NCBI GenBank assembly: GCA_025084515.1
Contig: JAJAGP010000083.1
Location: forward strand, 643,665 to 707,664
Direction: 5' to 3'
DNA from: Ancistrus triradiatus
Lineage: Eukaryota > Chordata > Actinopteri > Siluriformes > Loricariidae
Length of the DNA stretch: 64,000 nucleotides
Part shown: positions 1 to 10,776 of the stretch, in pieces
How positions within the stretch are numbered: the first letter of the stretch is position 1
Layout of the letters: the number at the start of each line of letters is the position of its first letter
Made by a program: the position numbers and the translations under genes
The notes under the pieces: model-generated
Database searches by the model: none
Seen by the model: the letters and a program-made list of their open reading frames with translations, nothing else
What the model was told of the DNA's origin: nothing

Positions 1-66
1 TTCTACCTGGCCACTTGAATAATCAGATAATTGAAGAAATCTGATTATGATCATGTAAACACACTC
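1..66 (+). repeat. MITE-1, 3' terminus only (cut by window start)
   Basis: This is the right end of a MITE-1 element that begins before the window. It holds the subterminal motif with CACTTGAATAATCAGATAA and ends in GATCATGTAAACACACTC. The same end is seen at 13270-13353 and 30290-30369. No coding capacity is visible. Confidence 0.75.
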
Positions 67-349
67 AATGAGAACAGTCTAATGTTTAAAGCAAAATAAG
101 TGATACAAACTTTCAACATTCCTCTGTCTAAAATTCGTTCTTGGTTCTCTGATAATTATACACACTCAACTGGAATGCAAGCCACAGACACAAATTACGT
201 TTTAAGATTGTTGTAATATGACATGACTTGTAAATGACAGTCAATACCCCAAAGCAAAACCAATTGAAAGCACATGGTTAATTAACTCAATTAACTCATG
301 CATTCATTTTCAATTAGCACTTGATCTAGGATTGTGGATGGTCCAAGAA
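67..349. other. Unique AT-rich DNA, no gene seen
   Basis: No credible open frame, RNA gene or recognised repeat was found between the MITE-1 end and the next repeat. Confidence 0.5.
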
Positions 350-500
350 TTGGGATTGGTGTCAGTTTGCCGGTGTTAAGTTTGAATGTTCTGCCAATGC
401 CTGGGTGGGTTTCCTCCAGGGTCTCATTTCCTCTGACAGTCCAAAGACATGCATTAGGTCAACTACCATCTCTAAAGTGTGAGTGAGTGAGCATGTGTTA
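350..500 (+). repeat. L2/SINE-type dispersed repeat fragment
   Basis: The stretch contains a decayed form of a module common in teleosts: TGGGTGGGTTTCCTCCAGGG, then CCTCTGACAGTCCAAAGACA, then a run of GTGAGTGAGTGAGC. The same module occurs in reverse at 9696-9870 and forward at 35015-35225 and 47265-47410. It is non-coding. Confidence 0.6.
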
Positions 501-1259
501 TGTAGTTGGATAAGCTTGACATTAAGAAGCACCAGGCTTCTAATAATGGCATGTTATTTAGTGAATGGCTTTTCTCTTCTATGTACAGGAAAGGAAAACC
601 ATGAAGTAGGAATATGCTACTAATGCAGGAGATTAGATATGAAAAATGGTACATGATTCCTTTATGAGTTTCCATTTTTAACCCAAGACCACGCAATCTA
701 AACTTTTATTAGATATTCAATGTAGAAATCAAATCTGTTCTTAGGAAGAGCTTTAAAGGGAATTTCAAAATACCTTTCCATGAAGAACAATTAAATGATA
801 TGCTGAAAACCAAGTCCTTTTTTATGAGACTATTAAACGAGCTGACAAAACACAACCTCTTGCAGAGTGTGATTAGCTGAGCAGATCTCCCTAATAAAAC
901 GAGTCTCTAAGCAGTCGGGAACGTTATGACTGAAAGGAGGAGTCGGTCCACCAGGCTGCACAAGTTGAATTACTTTAAATGTACTCATATGGATGCATAG
1001 TCAAGGATAAAGGATAAGGAACAACTTTATGCAAAGTTAATGAAAGCAGAAGACTTAACAGTTCCAAGCCCAAAACAAAATAAAAAGAAAAACATGTAAT
1101 AACACTTAATTCACTACATCCGGAGCATGAACAAAAGTAAGAAAAAAAAAAAGCATTCCAGGTGCTTCAAGGCAAGAAATGGATAAATAGAATGGGAGAA
1201 TATTCAGACTAAACTTGGCACGGTGCTCTGCTGTGTCCTGAGGGAGGGAACTAAAATGA
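501..1259. other. Unique DNA, no gene recognised
   Basis: Short frames at 472-696 and 1106-1291 on the minus strand have no recognisable motif, and their composition matches the surrounding AT-rich DNA. I see no repeat here. Confidence 0.4.
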
Positions 1260-1442
1260 ATGAATACCTCTGTTATTTGGCTGGGAACCAAACCGATTTC
1301 TGCTCACACGAACTTACAAATGAAGACAGAGCCTTTAATTGTTCGAGATGTTCACAAATGCTTGGTAACTTGCCTTAAATCAGATCTCCTCTCACATGGC
1401 CATGAGCGACTGTTTAATTTGGTGCAAACTGCTTCTTCAAAT

Positions 1443-1551
1443 ATGAAGTGTGGAATAATATGTGCTTTAGCAATCATAGCATTTCTCTTCATGGCAGTAT
1501 TTACATTACTGTATTACAATATTACATCTTTCAAGCTCCTATGGTTCAGAG
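1443..1551 (+). CDS. Candidate first coding exon of a single-pass (type II-like) membrane protein
   Basis: The open frame runs from 1260 to 1625. The ATG at 1443 starts a segment of MKCG followed by about 24 hydrophobic residues (IICALAIIAFLFMAVFTLLY), then YNITSFKLLWFR. That is a short cytoplasmic tail, one membrane span and an NxT/S sequon. At 1551/1552 the frame meets GAG|GTAAGA, a good match to a vertebrate splice donor in phase 1. The layout is typical of Golgi type II enzymes such as glycosyltransferases, but I do not recognise a specific family. No partner exon was identified in the window. Upstream ATGs exist in the same frame, so the start is uncertain. A chance hydrophobic frame in AT-rich DNA is a real alternative. 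Confidence 0.22.
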
Positions 1552-1599
1552 GTAAGAGTCAGCTTCTGGAAACAGCCGTTCCTGAGAACCTGGAACTGA

Positions 1600-1690
1600 A
1601 TCCCCCGGCTGGACCTGCAATGTGACTTCAGGAGGTGTGGTTATGGTGCCCTGCGAGAGACTGGCATTCCATTGAGGGAGCACTTCCACC
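1600..1690 (+). repeat. Decayed L2-type repeat fragment (uncertain)
   Basis: TGGTGCCCTGCGAGAGACTG resembles the phrase for a 'dimension' segment of the L2/SINE-type repeats seen elsewhere in the window (47330-47360, 61990-62060). The match is short and partial. Confidence 0.3.
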
Positions 1691-1770
1691 TGTGCTCATT
1701 GAATTCCAATTTGTTTATTGCCATATCTGAGGGCATCTAATAAATAATAAACAATTGGGTCTGTGAAGCG

Positions 1771-1991
1771 ACCAGTCAGAACACGGAGGGGGCGTGGTGA
1801 TAAAGCTGAATGCTCCGAAAAATACCCATTGCTTCGAAAGCAAGCAGCAACTTGTCAGCTTGATGTTAGAGCTGCACTAATGTCTTTATTTAGTGGTTTT
1901 CTCATCCGTTTGAGAGATAGCGGAGTTGATTGAGTGTTTTTCGCCATATCCTAAGTTAATATAGGCACACACCCTCCGTGTTCTGATTAGT
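1771..1991. repeat. MITE-like element with inverted termini
   Basis: CAGAACACGGAGGG at 1777-1790 is matched by its exact reverse complement at 1972-1985, with weaker pairing continuing on both sides. The 180 bp between has no coding potential. The structure is that of a short non-autonomous DNA transposon. The superfamily cannot be named, because no clear target-site duplication was identified. Confidence 0.55.
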
Positions 1992-2416
1992 CGAACCAAC
2001 TGTGTACAATATTACCCTCGGATATTTAAATAAATAAAACTCTCTTTGCTTAAAAAAGAGCCTCTACCACTCTCACAAGGTTAAGTGGTTTCAAATTGGG
2101 AACTATTATCTTGCAAGCCAGCAAACAGTGTTGCATCAGCCTAAATACTGTTACTAGCACCTGTTAAACCAAGCATAATAGGCTAGGAGGTAGTCAAAAA
2201 ACACTAACCTGGGCCATATTAACCATTAAGCAAGCTAGGAAAAACAACACAGCCCACACTTTAGCCAGAGGCTCTAGGTCTTCAAGCAACAATGAATCAG
2301 AAAATTCAGCCTTTGCAGTTTGAAGACGTGCTGTGAAAAATAATGAATATCCTGTCCTGTCAGTCACACTGCACACTTAAGTGTTAGTGGTAAGGCTTAC
2401 AAAAAAGTAGCCGTTT

Positions 2417-2536
2417 GGTCTCTTATGCCTTGCCAGCTCCCTGGCTTGCTAGCTCTTTGCCAGCTCCTTTTTAGCACCAAGAAAGGAAATTTAGCTAGCA
2501 AGGTGCTGGCAAAGAGCTAGAAAGCCACAGGAGACC
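2417..2536. repeat. Snap-back inverted repeat (hairpin)
   Basis: CTAGCTCTTTGCCAGC at 2449-2464 pairs perfectly with 2505-2520. The arms extend imperfectly outward through TGGCTT/AAGCCA to GGTCTC at 2417-2422 and GAGACC at 2531-2536. The loop is about 40 bases. It could be a fold-back MITE or a decayed palindromic insertion. No gene is present. Confidence 0.6.
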
Positions 2537-2994
2537 ATCATATATCATGTTATTTGCAGTTCATATTAAAGAGCATGCACATAATTTTTTATCTACCTTT
2601 GCAACATTAATTAACTTGTTTAGTTAGTTCACTTTAACTACACATTATTATCAGTTTTATTGAAGTGCAAACAGCAAAAGAAACACTCAAAAGGCTCTAG
2701 TTGTTTGCCCTGATTTTCAACAATCAAAAGTTGGGGATCTGGAAAACTAGTGTGTTTCCATCTTATCATTACGAGACAGCAAGTTAGCATCTCAATAATT
2801 ACATATCCATAAAAGGCCCAAAAGACGCATAACCGGCACACTGCTCTCGGAGTCAGAGGGACAGCATTAGGTGCTTCTGTAGTTTTTAGAACTCCCCACC
2901 AGCTTCTAGAACTGAAGCAGCCTTTCGGGATGAGAAATGAAACGTCTTCAAGAACCAAGAAGTCGTCCAGTAGAGATCCCACACAAACAGTTCA

Positions 2995-3330
2995 TAGAAC
3001 TGTGCCCCCTTTGACGCATGTTTGCACAGCAGGAAGCAGGAAGAATTGTTGATCATGTGTAGGGACTTTTATAGCTCCTACTTCAAGGTAGTGTCTTTTC
3101 TCAGGAAATAGTAACCGAGTGACACAAGAATGGTCCAGACGTAGTGACACAAGTGTATAGGGATTTGTCCAGTTGCAAGCGTGTTTAGTGCAACCACCAT
3201 GTTTAAGTATACTTCTACACCGTCCCTTATTTACTAAACCACGGATCTTCACGCAATCTTCACCAGTTGACTGAGGAAGCCATGCCACCAAGACTTTCCT
3301 GCCAAGAACACAAGACCCTTCAGGACGAGA
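2995..3330 (+). repeat. Harbinger-like dispersed element, left part
   Basis: The segment AGGGACTTTTATAGCTCCTA with TTCTCAGGAA and GGTCCAGA downstream recurs in the same order at 63155-63260. At 63100-63830 it lies next to a Myb/SANT-like coding remnant, so both may belong to one PIF/Harbinger-type family. The minus-strand frame at 2992-3291 is judged a chance frame. The family assignment is inferred. Confidence 0.4.
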
Positions 3331-3479
3331 CTAAATAATGCTGATATGCATATTTTTATATTATTCTATGCAATGTTTCTCTTAACTATTGGCTTATATG
3401 CTATAGCTTTAATATTCTCTATTCTAGTATACTCTTCATATCTCATTTTAATTAGATAACTTGGTTAATTCTTACGTAT

Positions 3480-3690
3480 AACATCTACGCCAACCAAGGA
3501 GGATGGGTCACTTTGAGACTTGGGCCTCCCAAGGTTTCTTCCTTATAACGTTTAGGGAGTTTTTCCTTTCCACTGTCGCCCTAGGCTGGCTCAATTTGGG
3601 ATTGGCCTCATAATTTAGAAGATAATCAAAAACTGGAAAGCTGCTTTGAGACAACGCTCCATTGTAAAAAGCGCTATAGAAATAACTCTG
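3480..3690 (-). repeat. Teleost dispersed repeat (CAAGTCAAGTC family), reverse copy
   Basis: Reading on the minus strand gives a cell-like sequence: GCGCTTTTTACAATGGAGCG, TTGTCTCAAAGCAGC, a GCGACAGTGGAAAGGAAAAA block and CCCATCCTCC. The forward copy is at 62842-63060 and a deleted copy is at 51803-51885. Here it lies inside or next to Harbinger-like segments (2995-3330 and 3720-3860). It is non-coding. Confidence 0.7.
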
Positions 3691-3719
3691 GTATGAATTA
3701 TATGAGATCGGGGAAATAC

Positions 3720-3860
3720 AACGCAGTTCTGAGTTGTCTAAGCAAAATTTTCACTTCAACATCACAGCATTCGTAGTAGCAGTGCGAATGCAAACTGGAA
3801 CAAATGTAGTTCCTGGGGTAGCTCCACAGGGGCTAGTCCCTCCCAAATTAGTCCCTAAAA
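3720..3860 (+). repeat. Harbinger-like dispersed element, right part
   Basis: GTGCGAATGCAAACTGGAAC followed by TGTAGTTCCTGGGG and CTAGTCCCTCCCAAAT matches 63710-63790 closely in order and spacing. Together with 2995-3330 it suggests one element with the CAAGTCAAGTC repeat inserted in reverse between its halves. Confidence 0.4.
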
Positions 3861-3975
3861 CTGGTGCAAAAGCATAGATCAAGAGAACAAGATCTCAAGT
3901 CACCCGTTTTTGAGCTCGGATCTGTCAGAGTGCTCAGTGTGTCCAAACATAAGCATTAGAAGAAACTGTAAATCT

Positions 3976-4561
3976 CTAATGCATTGCTTGGAAATGTGAT
4001 GAGCAGTATTTCTGGCACAAGTCACTCATGCTGACCAACACAAACAAACATATACCACATTTCCCTGGAACCAAATGGCCATTATAAACAATAACAGTAT
4101 AAACTTCATCCTGCCGCCATCCAGACCCCACCCCCACCTGCAGACAGAGGCTTGAGTTTGGGGTGCCTACAGCAGGGTAAGGAAGAGGGGGAAAAAAACA
4201 CAAAAGTGCCACTGTAGATACCTCAGTCAAGAGGCTGATCTGATGATTTTGGCTCAGCATGCCTCCGAGTGTTAAGCGTTCTGAATCACAGCCTTTCACA
4301 GTCCATTCTCCTTTTTCAGAGAGCACTGCGCCTGGCAACTGTCGGCAGGCTGGCCGCTCTCGACCACTCGTAAAGAGGCGATGGCAAACAGCACAGAGGC
4401 TGAACGCCCCCTCTCCCCCAAACTCCCTGTGGGGAACAGTCAGGTTCCGTGATGTAGAAGGGGGTGCACTACTGGCCAGGTTGAAAATGCAGGAGCTTGT
4501 TAACACTCCATCTCACCCTCTTGAGGGTCGTTCTGTCATGAGATGTGTGCCAGAGTCATAA
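3976..4561. other. GC-richer unique block with overlapping open frames, function unknown
   Basis: The block is less AT-rich than its flanks and carries the longest open frame in the window: minus strand 4506-3976, 176 codons. A 100-codon plus-strand frame at 4259-4561 overlaps it. Neither translation shows a domain, signal peptide or motif I recognise. GC-richer DNA has fewer chance stops, so the open length alone is weak evidence. It could be a diverged exon, a regulatory block or nothing. Confidence 0.25.
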
Positions 4562-5145
4562 AATAAGTCGAATAAAATGAAATAATGGAGCGTCACTTTA
4601 AAGTTGCTGGCTGCCTTCTGGAAAAAAAAGCATAAAAAATAATAACTCGTGTAGCGCAGTCAGCTTCCTGTTTGAGTAGAGAAAACTGTTCACCTTTTCT
4701 ACCTTTTGCAGATTTAGTTGAGAGAGCCAAGCAATCCAACTGCTGTCACACAATTCACACTTTTGAGAATCTAGTATTATGTAAACTTGCACTAGCCACT
4801 TTAGGGCTCTAGTCATGTTCTGTGCTACTGTATTAAATTGCACTGTGATACTGGGGGAACAATTTTTCATTCTTAACATTACACCTATTTGAAATGGGAT
4901 GAATGTCAATAAGGCCAACTTGAACTTAAGGATTGTACATTCAATAATATAAATAAATGACTTAATGTGTCTACTGTTTTTATTAGTAATTCAAAATATC
5001 ATGTCTGTTGGATAGAAGGAACCCTCTAAAGAGCAGCATGTCTGTAGATGTTCTTATTACGTAACACACAGCCCCTGAAGATCCACTGGCCTACAGATAC
5101 TGTGACCTGGTACAGGAAAATTGGGAAGTACCTGAACACTAGGGC
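4562..5145. other. Unique DNA, no gene recognised
   Basis: The minus-strand frame at 4598-4918 shows no motif or codon signature of a real protein. No repeat was recognised. Confidence 0.4.
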
Positions 5146-5530
5146 TGTGCTGAAAAGAAACTGATACAACAGTATTTCACAATATTTATTTTTGAAATAT
5201 ACTACATAACTTTTCAGCTCAAAATACAGATTTTTTTTAAAGGAATAAAAAACGTCCCATTTTAAGTGGGGTGTAAACTACAATCTCCACTCCTGTAGAT
5301 GTCGCAGTACAGCGTTTTGACTCGATTTGACCGCTGAATTATTGATGTGTTGTATTAAGACGACTGGGATTGTACGCTAACATGCATTTCAGCTGTTTTT
5401 ATATTTTCAGTCAACTATGTGGAGTATTGCAATGAATCGCAATATGGATCGTATCGTGATATAATCGTATCATAACCCATGTATCATGATGCATATCGTA
5501 TCGTGATGTCCTTTCCACTGAACACCACTA
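5146..5530 (+). mobile_element. MITE-2, hAT-type miniature element, copy 1
   Basis: It shares a sequence order with 22785-23129 and 59707-60014: a TATTTATTTTTGAAATATAC region, TTTCAGCTCAAAATA, GGGGTGTAAACTACAATCTC, TTTTTATATTTTCAGT, then repeated CGTATCGTGAT motifs. Other copies end in CCCACCCCTA, a terminus of the hAT type. This end is mutated to AACACCACTA. It is non-autonomous, with no transposase. Confidence 0.65.
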
Positions 5531-7041
5531 CTGAGTCTACTTCCTCCCAGCCTTACCAGTAACGAACAAAAGAAAATTAAAATAAACAGCACACTTTTAA
5601 TAAGTCTCCCATTTCCCAGTCCCTGAATGTATTTACACACAGTGGGTCTTGAAGACCAACCATGAGGTTTGCTGTACATTAGAAAAGATGCAGCAAGTGG
5701 CGTTGCTATTAGTGCAATTTCCAAGCCATTTTTCACTGATAAACCCAAAGATTGTGAAAAAGGGAAATCTGATGATCAAGTCCTCTGTGGGTTTTATGTA
5801 GCCTGACTTTAAATGATCCTAATAATAGGAAATGGCCCTCCACTCAAACCGCAATGTCACACTCCACTCTCGAGCCCATCGTCATAATTACACACTTAAT
5901 TTCCCACCATTTAAGAGTCTTGTAATTACTAATGTGATGTAATTTCGTGCCGACTTTTGAAGCTTGTTATTCCTGTGACACCCTGTTGACATTATACTAC
6001 CATACACCCCCAAAAGAGAGAGGCAGTGTGCCTCAAGGGCATAGTTTCTGGCTTAACACAGAAAGGAAAATGGTATCACCACAAAATGTCTATTGTACAT
6101 CATACAGGGTAGCAAGAAGGCTCCAAGATGTTAACAGATCTTTTCATCACCATGTAATAACAATATGCACCTCTTATAGGAAAATGGTTTCTCTGAGAAT
6201 ATGAGCCTCTGCTAATGACATGGTACGAGCCAAACACAGGAAAATCATGTTTTCTGTAATATTAAACATCTGGCAAAGCCACATTTTTGAAGAAGCCTTG
6301 ATTTATACTTGCTAATACCTACAGGTACTGGAATTACAGGCAAGCACACTATACAGCAATTACTGGAAATTATCCATCACATCAAAGACAAACTTAATAA
6401 TAGATCAACCAGTCCAAACTGTAGTGGATGGCCAGGATTACAGGGCAAATGTTGGGCACTGAACATTTTTTATGATGGTTAAGAACTGAATTTGGGATTA
6501 GTCCAGCAGAGTATTGCACAAATGCCTACAGCGTACCAAATCATTGTCTGAGAGACTCATAGGTGTTCATAAAAGATACTTACAAAGAAGCAATAAGTCA
6601 AACTCAGGCTTGGCTCTTTGAAACATGTTCCAGGAGAGACAGAGAGGAAGCAATAATTTGTAGTTTAGAAAAACTTGGTTTCTCAAACTTTTGTCTCCTT
6701 GCTCTAATGCTGATAACAGCCTCCGGGAGGGTTTTGATCTTTTGACTTACAATGCCCTTCTACCAGACAGTCCAGCACAGCATGGTATGTATATTGTATC
6801 AAAAACTATCAATTCTCAGGTTGTCTGCCACCCTTTGTTTAGCAGTACCTGGAAAAAGAACTTGAGAGGTTATGTAATATCATTTGCCATATAATTTCAG
6901 TAAATACTGAAACAGAAGCAATAGTGGAGAAGATTTAAGGTTTCTTGTACTCCTGACTCGGCATGTTTTACTTCAGTTATCAAGCCAAGCTGTGTTTTTT
7001 TTGCCTTTATGCTTAACGTTATCAACTTGTCTTAACATTTA
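5531..7041. other. Unique DNA, no gene recognised
   Basis: Several 60-90 codon frames occur on both strands, but none shows a domain or good splice signals. No repeat was recognised. Confidence 0.4.
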
Positions 7042-7186
7042 CAGCATTTATTAGATGAACTTATGTTCAATTCATGGCAACTTGCATCTGATACATAAGG
7101 GACTTGCTCAAGGGCCCAACAGTGGCAGTCTGGCTGGCCCTTCTCGCCCATAGCCCAGAACTTTAAACACTGCGCCACCACGGTCC
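7042..7186 (-). repeat. SINE-1, decayed copy
   Basis: The copy reads on the minus strand. It keeps GGACTTGCTCAAGGGCCCAA, CAGTGGCAG and a terminal GCGCCACCACGGTCC, which is the complement of the tRNA-like head. The box B region is degraded. Confidence 0.6.
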
Positions 7187-9695
7187 AACATACCATCCTG
7201 CCTCTGTCGGTTCAAACCTGGCCTCATGACTTACTGGGTGAGCAATCTGGCAAAAGTAGCATGTCATGATATTTTAGGTTGGACCACAAACCATGATATT
7301 TATTACGATTCTTTTGCATGTTGGTTTTTAAGACTGATTTTCATACCAAACATTGGTACTATACTCATTTCTCTACTCTTAAGCACAGAGTAGAATAATA
7401 ATATAAAATGCAGAAATATCAGAGCACTAATGCTAGTATTCACCATGTTCTAGGTAAATAATATGTAGTAATAATAACAATAATAAAATAAAAAAAAAAT
7501 CAAATCTGGCTCTGAAGCCTGGTTAGTCCATAAATCAATAGCAGTGAACAAAAAAATCTGGATTCAATTCTATGTCTACATTTGTTGCACATCAGAGGAA
7601 TTGTGGGAATAGGAACGAGGATCAGATATTTGATTATTATATTGATTTGTATCATATCCTCGCTCAGATAAGATCTCACATTTCTTTCCAATTCGTATTT
7701 CTTTTCTCATATGGATCGTCTTTTTCAACACAGCTGATTTTCACTGTACTGTTTATAGTGCTTTCTAATCTAGTCTCTGCATTATCTCGGAAAATTGTAT
7801 TGAATCGTACAGTGTGTGTTGTGTAAAATCCAAGTCAGATTCACATAACTAATGATTAAAATTTTACCATTATACAAAGATGCTACACATCCTAAGGACC
7901 CTGCCACTCTGGGCAAATAAAAATGGTTTATTTGTATCGGTCATGTGAAAAACACAAGCTGTAACAGCAAACAGTGTCTGGTTGTTTAAACACATTCTGA
8001 TGCCATGTCAGTGCTTTGAGTGCAAGTAATAAAATGTTCTTGGTTCTTCTGATTTCTCTGTTAAGGCATTGTAATCATTAAATACCCAAGATAGTCATAT
8101 TGCCTATGCCTATATGTTTTTGTGCAATTATTTATAGAAAGATAACTAATTTTTTTTACTTTTCACCAGCGAAGGTTCTCTGATAATCACGGATTTACTG
8201 TACATGGCACTTGGCAAAGAAAATAATGGCAAAATGTGGGACCATTACTTCGTAACCATACTGTGCCGTGCTGACTGGTGAAAAAGCATCATTAGACCAG
8301 ACTGGTACTTTCCTCTGGAACACCATAAATCCAGAAATACAGAAAACCACTCTTTGTTCAAGATCATCCAATTACAATATTGGTTTTGAATTTGTTTAAA
8401 CAGCCTTTCACATTTCAATTAGAATTCTTTCCTGTACAGAAGACTGATAATATGAGGGGAACAAGAAGTTATGGTCATTTTGACTGTGACGTCTACAGTG
8501 CAGATGTATCCAGAAAAACCCTCAAAAGGAGGCACTGAAGGGGCAAAGTAGTGGCTGAACCCTTGTCACTGAAGGAGGTCCATGTGTGGAAGTGTTGAAG
8601 ATTTAACATTTTGGCTAAAAATACGGCAAAAGAGAACGAGGCAAAAGGGAAGAAGAGAGACTGTGAAGCAAAAACTGAATGAGAGAGAAAGACGGTCTGA
8701 TTCCACTGAAGCTGTGAGCTTTTTTCGTAGGCAGAGCGTAATTACATGGCAGCGCTCTAGCTCTGCTCCTCAGATCCTCTGCACAAATGATGAGATAATA
8801 ACAGCTCTCAGAGTTCTCTCCACAGACATAAACTGCACTCCACACTACTCGCCAAGCTCTGTGTTTATCGACAGGAATTCTGGTAGTCATAACACGGCCG
8901 CTAAATTTAAAAGTGAACAAAAAGGAGGTTGTGGAGCAAAAAAAGAGCCCATTCTCTCAATATCAGGTACATATGCGTTACTGGCCCCTTATTCCTTATA
9001 ATGTAATTAGGTGTGCTACATGCTGTGACAGCGGAACTTTAGACTAAACCACATGCTGTTGAGACTGGTGGCATAAATCATATTAGGTATCACCCATTGA
9101 GCACAAATAAAAACCCATAAAGAATTATTGAGGTTTCATGACTCTGAACGTTCCATTGTCAAAAGTACTGAATGTCAACTGTAACACACAGATGGTAAAC
9201 AGCAGAGGGAAATATTTTGGACTATTTATCAATTATTAAATTATTCATAGAGAACCACAATGTTTCCTATGATTTTGTTAGACTGACTCTTTGCAATGGA
9301 GCAGTACATCAGCCAGGCTCTGCAACACAACTTGGATTCCATCAAATACATGTATGCTCCTAATGGTCTTCTTCTTAGAGAAATAAGACAACCGCAACCA
9401 TTTCCTTCAACAACGTCTGAAGTCTGACAGAGCATGCTAATATCATTTTAGGACAAACAAAATGCAGATAATTAAACCAGGTTCTCCAGATACAGCCAGC
9501 AGTGTCTGTCACAATGAGGTTTATGTTGCGTATCACAGCCAGGTCATGGTTTGGAGAAATTAAACCTTTCTTTTTATTTGAAATTATTTATTTATTTACT
9601 TTTATGTTAATGTTGCATCAGCTTTGAATGCTATACAGGACAGGAGCAAGGTTTCATCGATACTAGTCAGACAGATTCATACTGGGCAAGTTTAA
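7187..9695. other. Unique DNA; possible conserved non-coding block at 8690-8930
   Basis: No gene is recognised. The 139-codon frame at 8582-9001 is rich in Arg, Lys, Ser and Glu with no motif, and probably reflects composition. Around 8735-8830 the sequence is more balanced and holds GCGTAATTACATGGCAGCGC and GATGAGATAATAACAGC. These contain homeodomain- and GATA-like words, so an enhancer is possible but untested. Short A-rich runs occur near 7450-7500. Confidence 0.3.
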
Positions 9696-9870
9696 ACCTA
9701 ATGCTGGTCTTTGAAACGTGGGAGGACATTGGAGTACCCAGAGTAAACCCACGCAGACACAGGGAGAACACGGGGAACTCTACACTGGCAGAGTCCAAGG
9801 TCAGGATCAAACCAGAGATCTCTGGTGCTGTGAGGGGACTGTGCTAACCACTTGGGCCACCACGTTGCCA
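9696..9870 (-). repeat. L2/SINE-type dispersed repeat, reverse copy
   Basis: GGAGTACCCAGAGTAAACCC, ACGCAGACACAGGGAGAACA and CTCTACACTGGCAGAGTCCA form the reverse of the module at 350-500. The segment ends in a tRNA-like TGCTAACCACTTGGGCCACC. It is a common non-coding teleost retroelement tail. Confidence 0.7.
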
Positions 9871-10419
9871 GAGTAAGCATTTTAACACATTACAACATAA
9901 GCACAATTGGTAAACCCAGAACCTATGAAATGCAGATAAAATACAGACTTATAGCTATATGCTTTAGGTCCTTATTCATGTGTTTATGTTTTCAGACATG
10001 AATGTTCTATCAATATGACTTCTGGTAAGACGGAAACAAATCACAAAAAAAATATCGTCTCAGCCAAGCATTCTGGGAATAGACTGGGGGACATGCCTGA
10101 ATTATCTCTGACAGCATTAAGATCAAAGACTGCATTGTCCAAATGCTCGCTGTGCTTTGGAAAATTACATAGCTTTTTTTTTTAAACAGGATTTTTAAAT
10201 AGGCAACCTAATATACCTAATGTTTGTGAATAACCAGCCTCACAGTGTTTTCAACAGGATACATCCTAAGAGTTAATTTTCTTATCAAAGCAGTAGCACA
10301 GCTGATGACGAAAAGTATTGGAAAAATAAACTAGCTACCTCAAAAGGAAGCACCCCAAATACAACAGCGAAAGCCAGAGAGTACTAGGACCACGAGTTGG
10401 TGAAAAAGAACCGATACAA
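9871..10419. other. Unique DNA, no gene recognised
   Basis: No credible open frame or repeat was seen. Confidence 0.4.
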
Positions 10420-10548
10420 CCTTACAAGCCAAGCAATTATGGGATAAGGGTCTTACTCCAGGACCAAACTGTGTCAGCTTGGCAGAGGTGGAATTTGAAA
10501 CCTTCTGGTCGCTAGTTAAGTATACTAACCGCTAGGCTACCACAGTCC
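10420..10548 (-). repeat. SINE-1 copy, 3'-truncated
   Basis: On the minus strand it runs from a GGACTGTGGTAGCCTAGCGG tRNA-like head (complement at 10529-10548) through a degraded box B to TTGCTTGGCTTGTAAGG. The GTCGCTCTGGATAAGG tail seen in full copies is missing. Confidence 0.75.
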
Positions 10549-10750
10549 ACATTTTTTAGTCAGAAATGAGCGATTTAAGAGACTTCTAAATAGTTGATCC
10601 TTGTTGATACTTGCCAAGTCACGAATATTTTAAGAACACCACAATTACCCTGAAGTACAACGTCTAAATCCAAAATTAATTTCATCTGGTTTGTGCCATT
10701 ACTAGTGATTTATGGTCTAGCCATACTTCACAACCATACTTGAATATATA

Positions 10751-10776
10751 CTATTATTATTATTGTTGTTATTATT
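10751..10776. repeat. (ATT)n / (GTT)n microsatellite
   Basis: A short run of ATT units is interrupted by GTT units. Confidence 0.8.

Noticed and set aside
8582..9001. 139-codon plus-strand coding region
   Set aside because: Composition is strongly charged without motifs, a minus-strand frame of similar length overlaps it, and no splice sites or homologue are recognisable.
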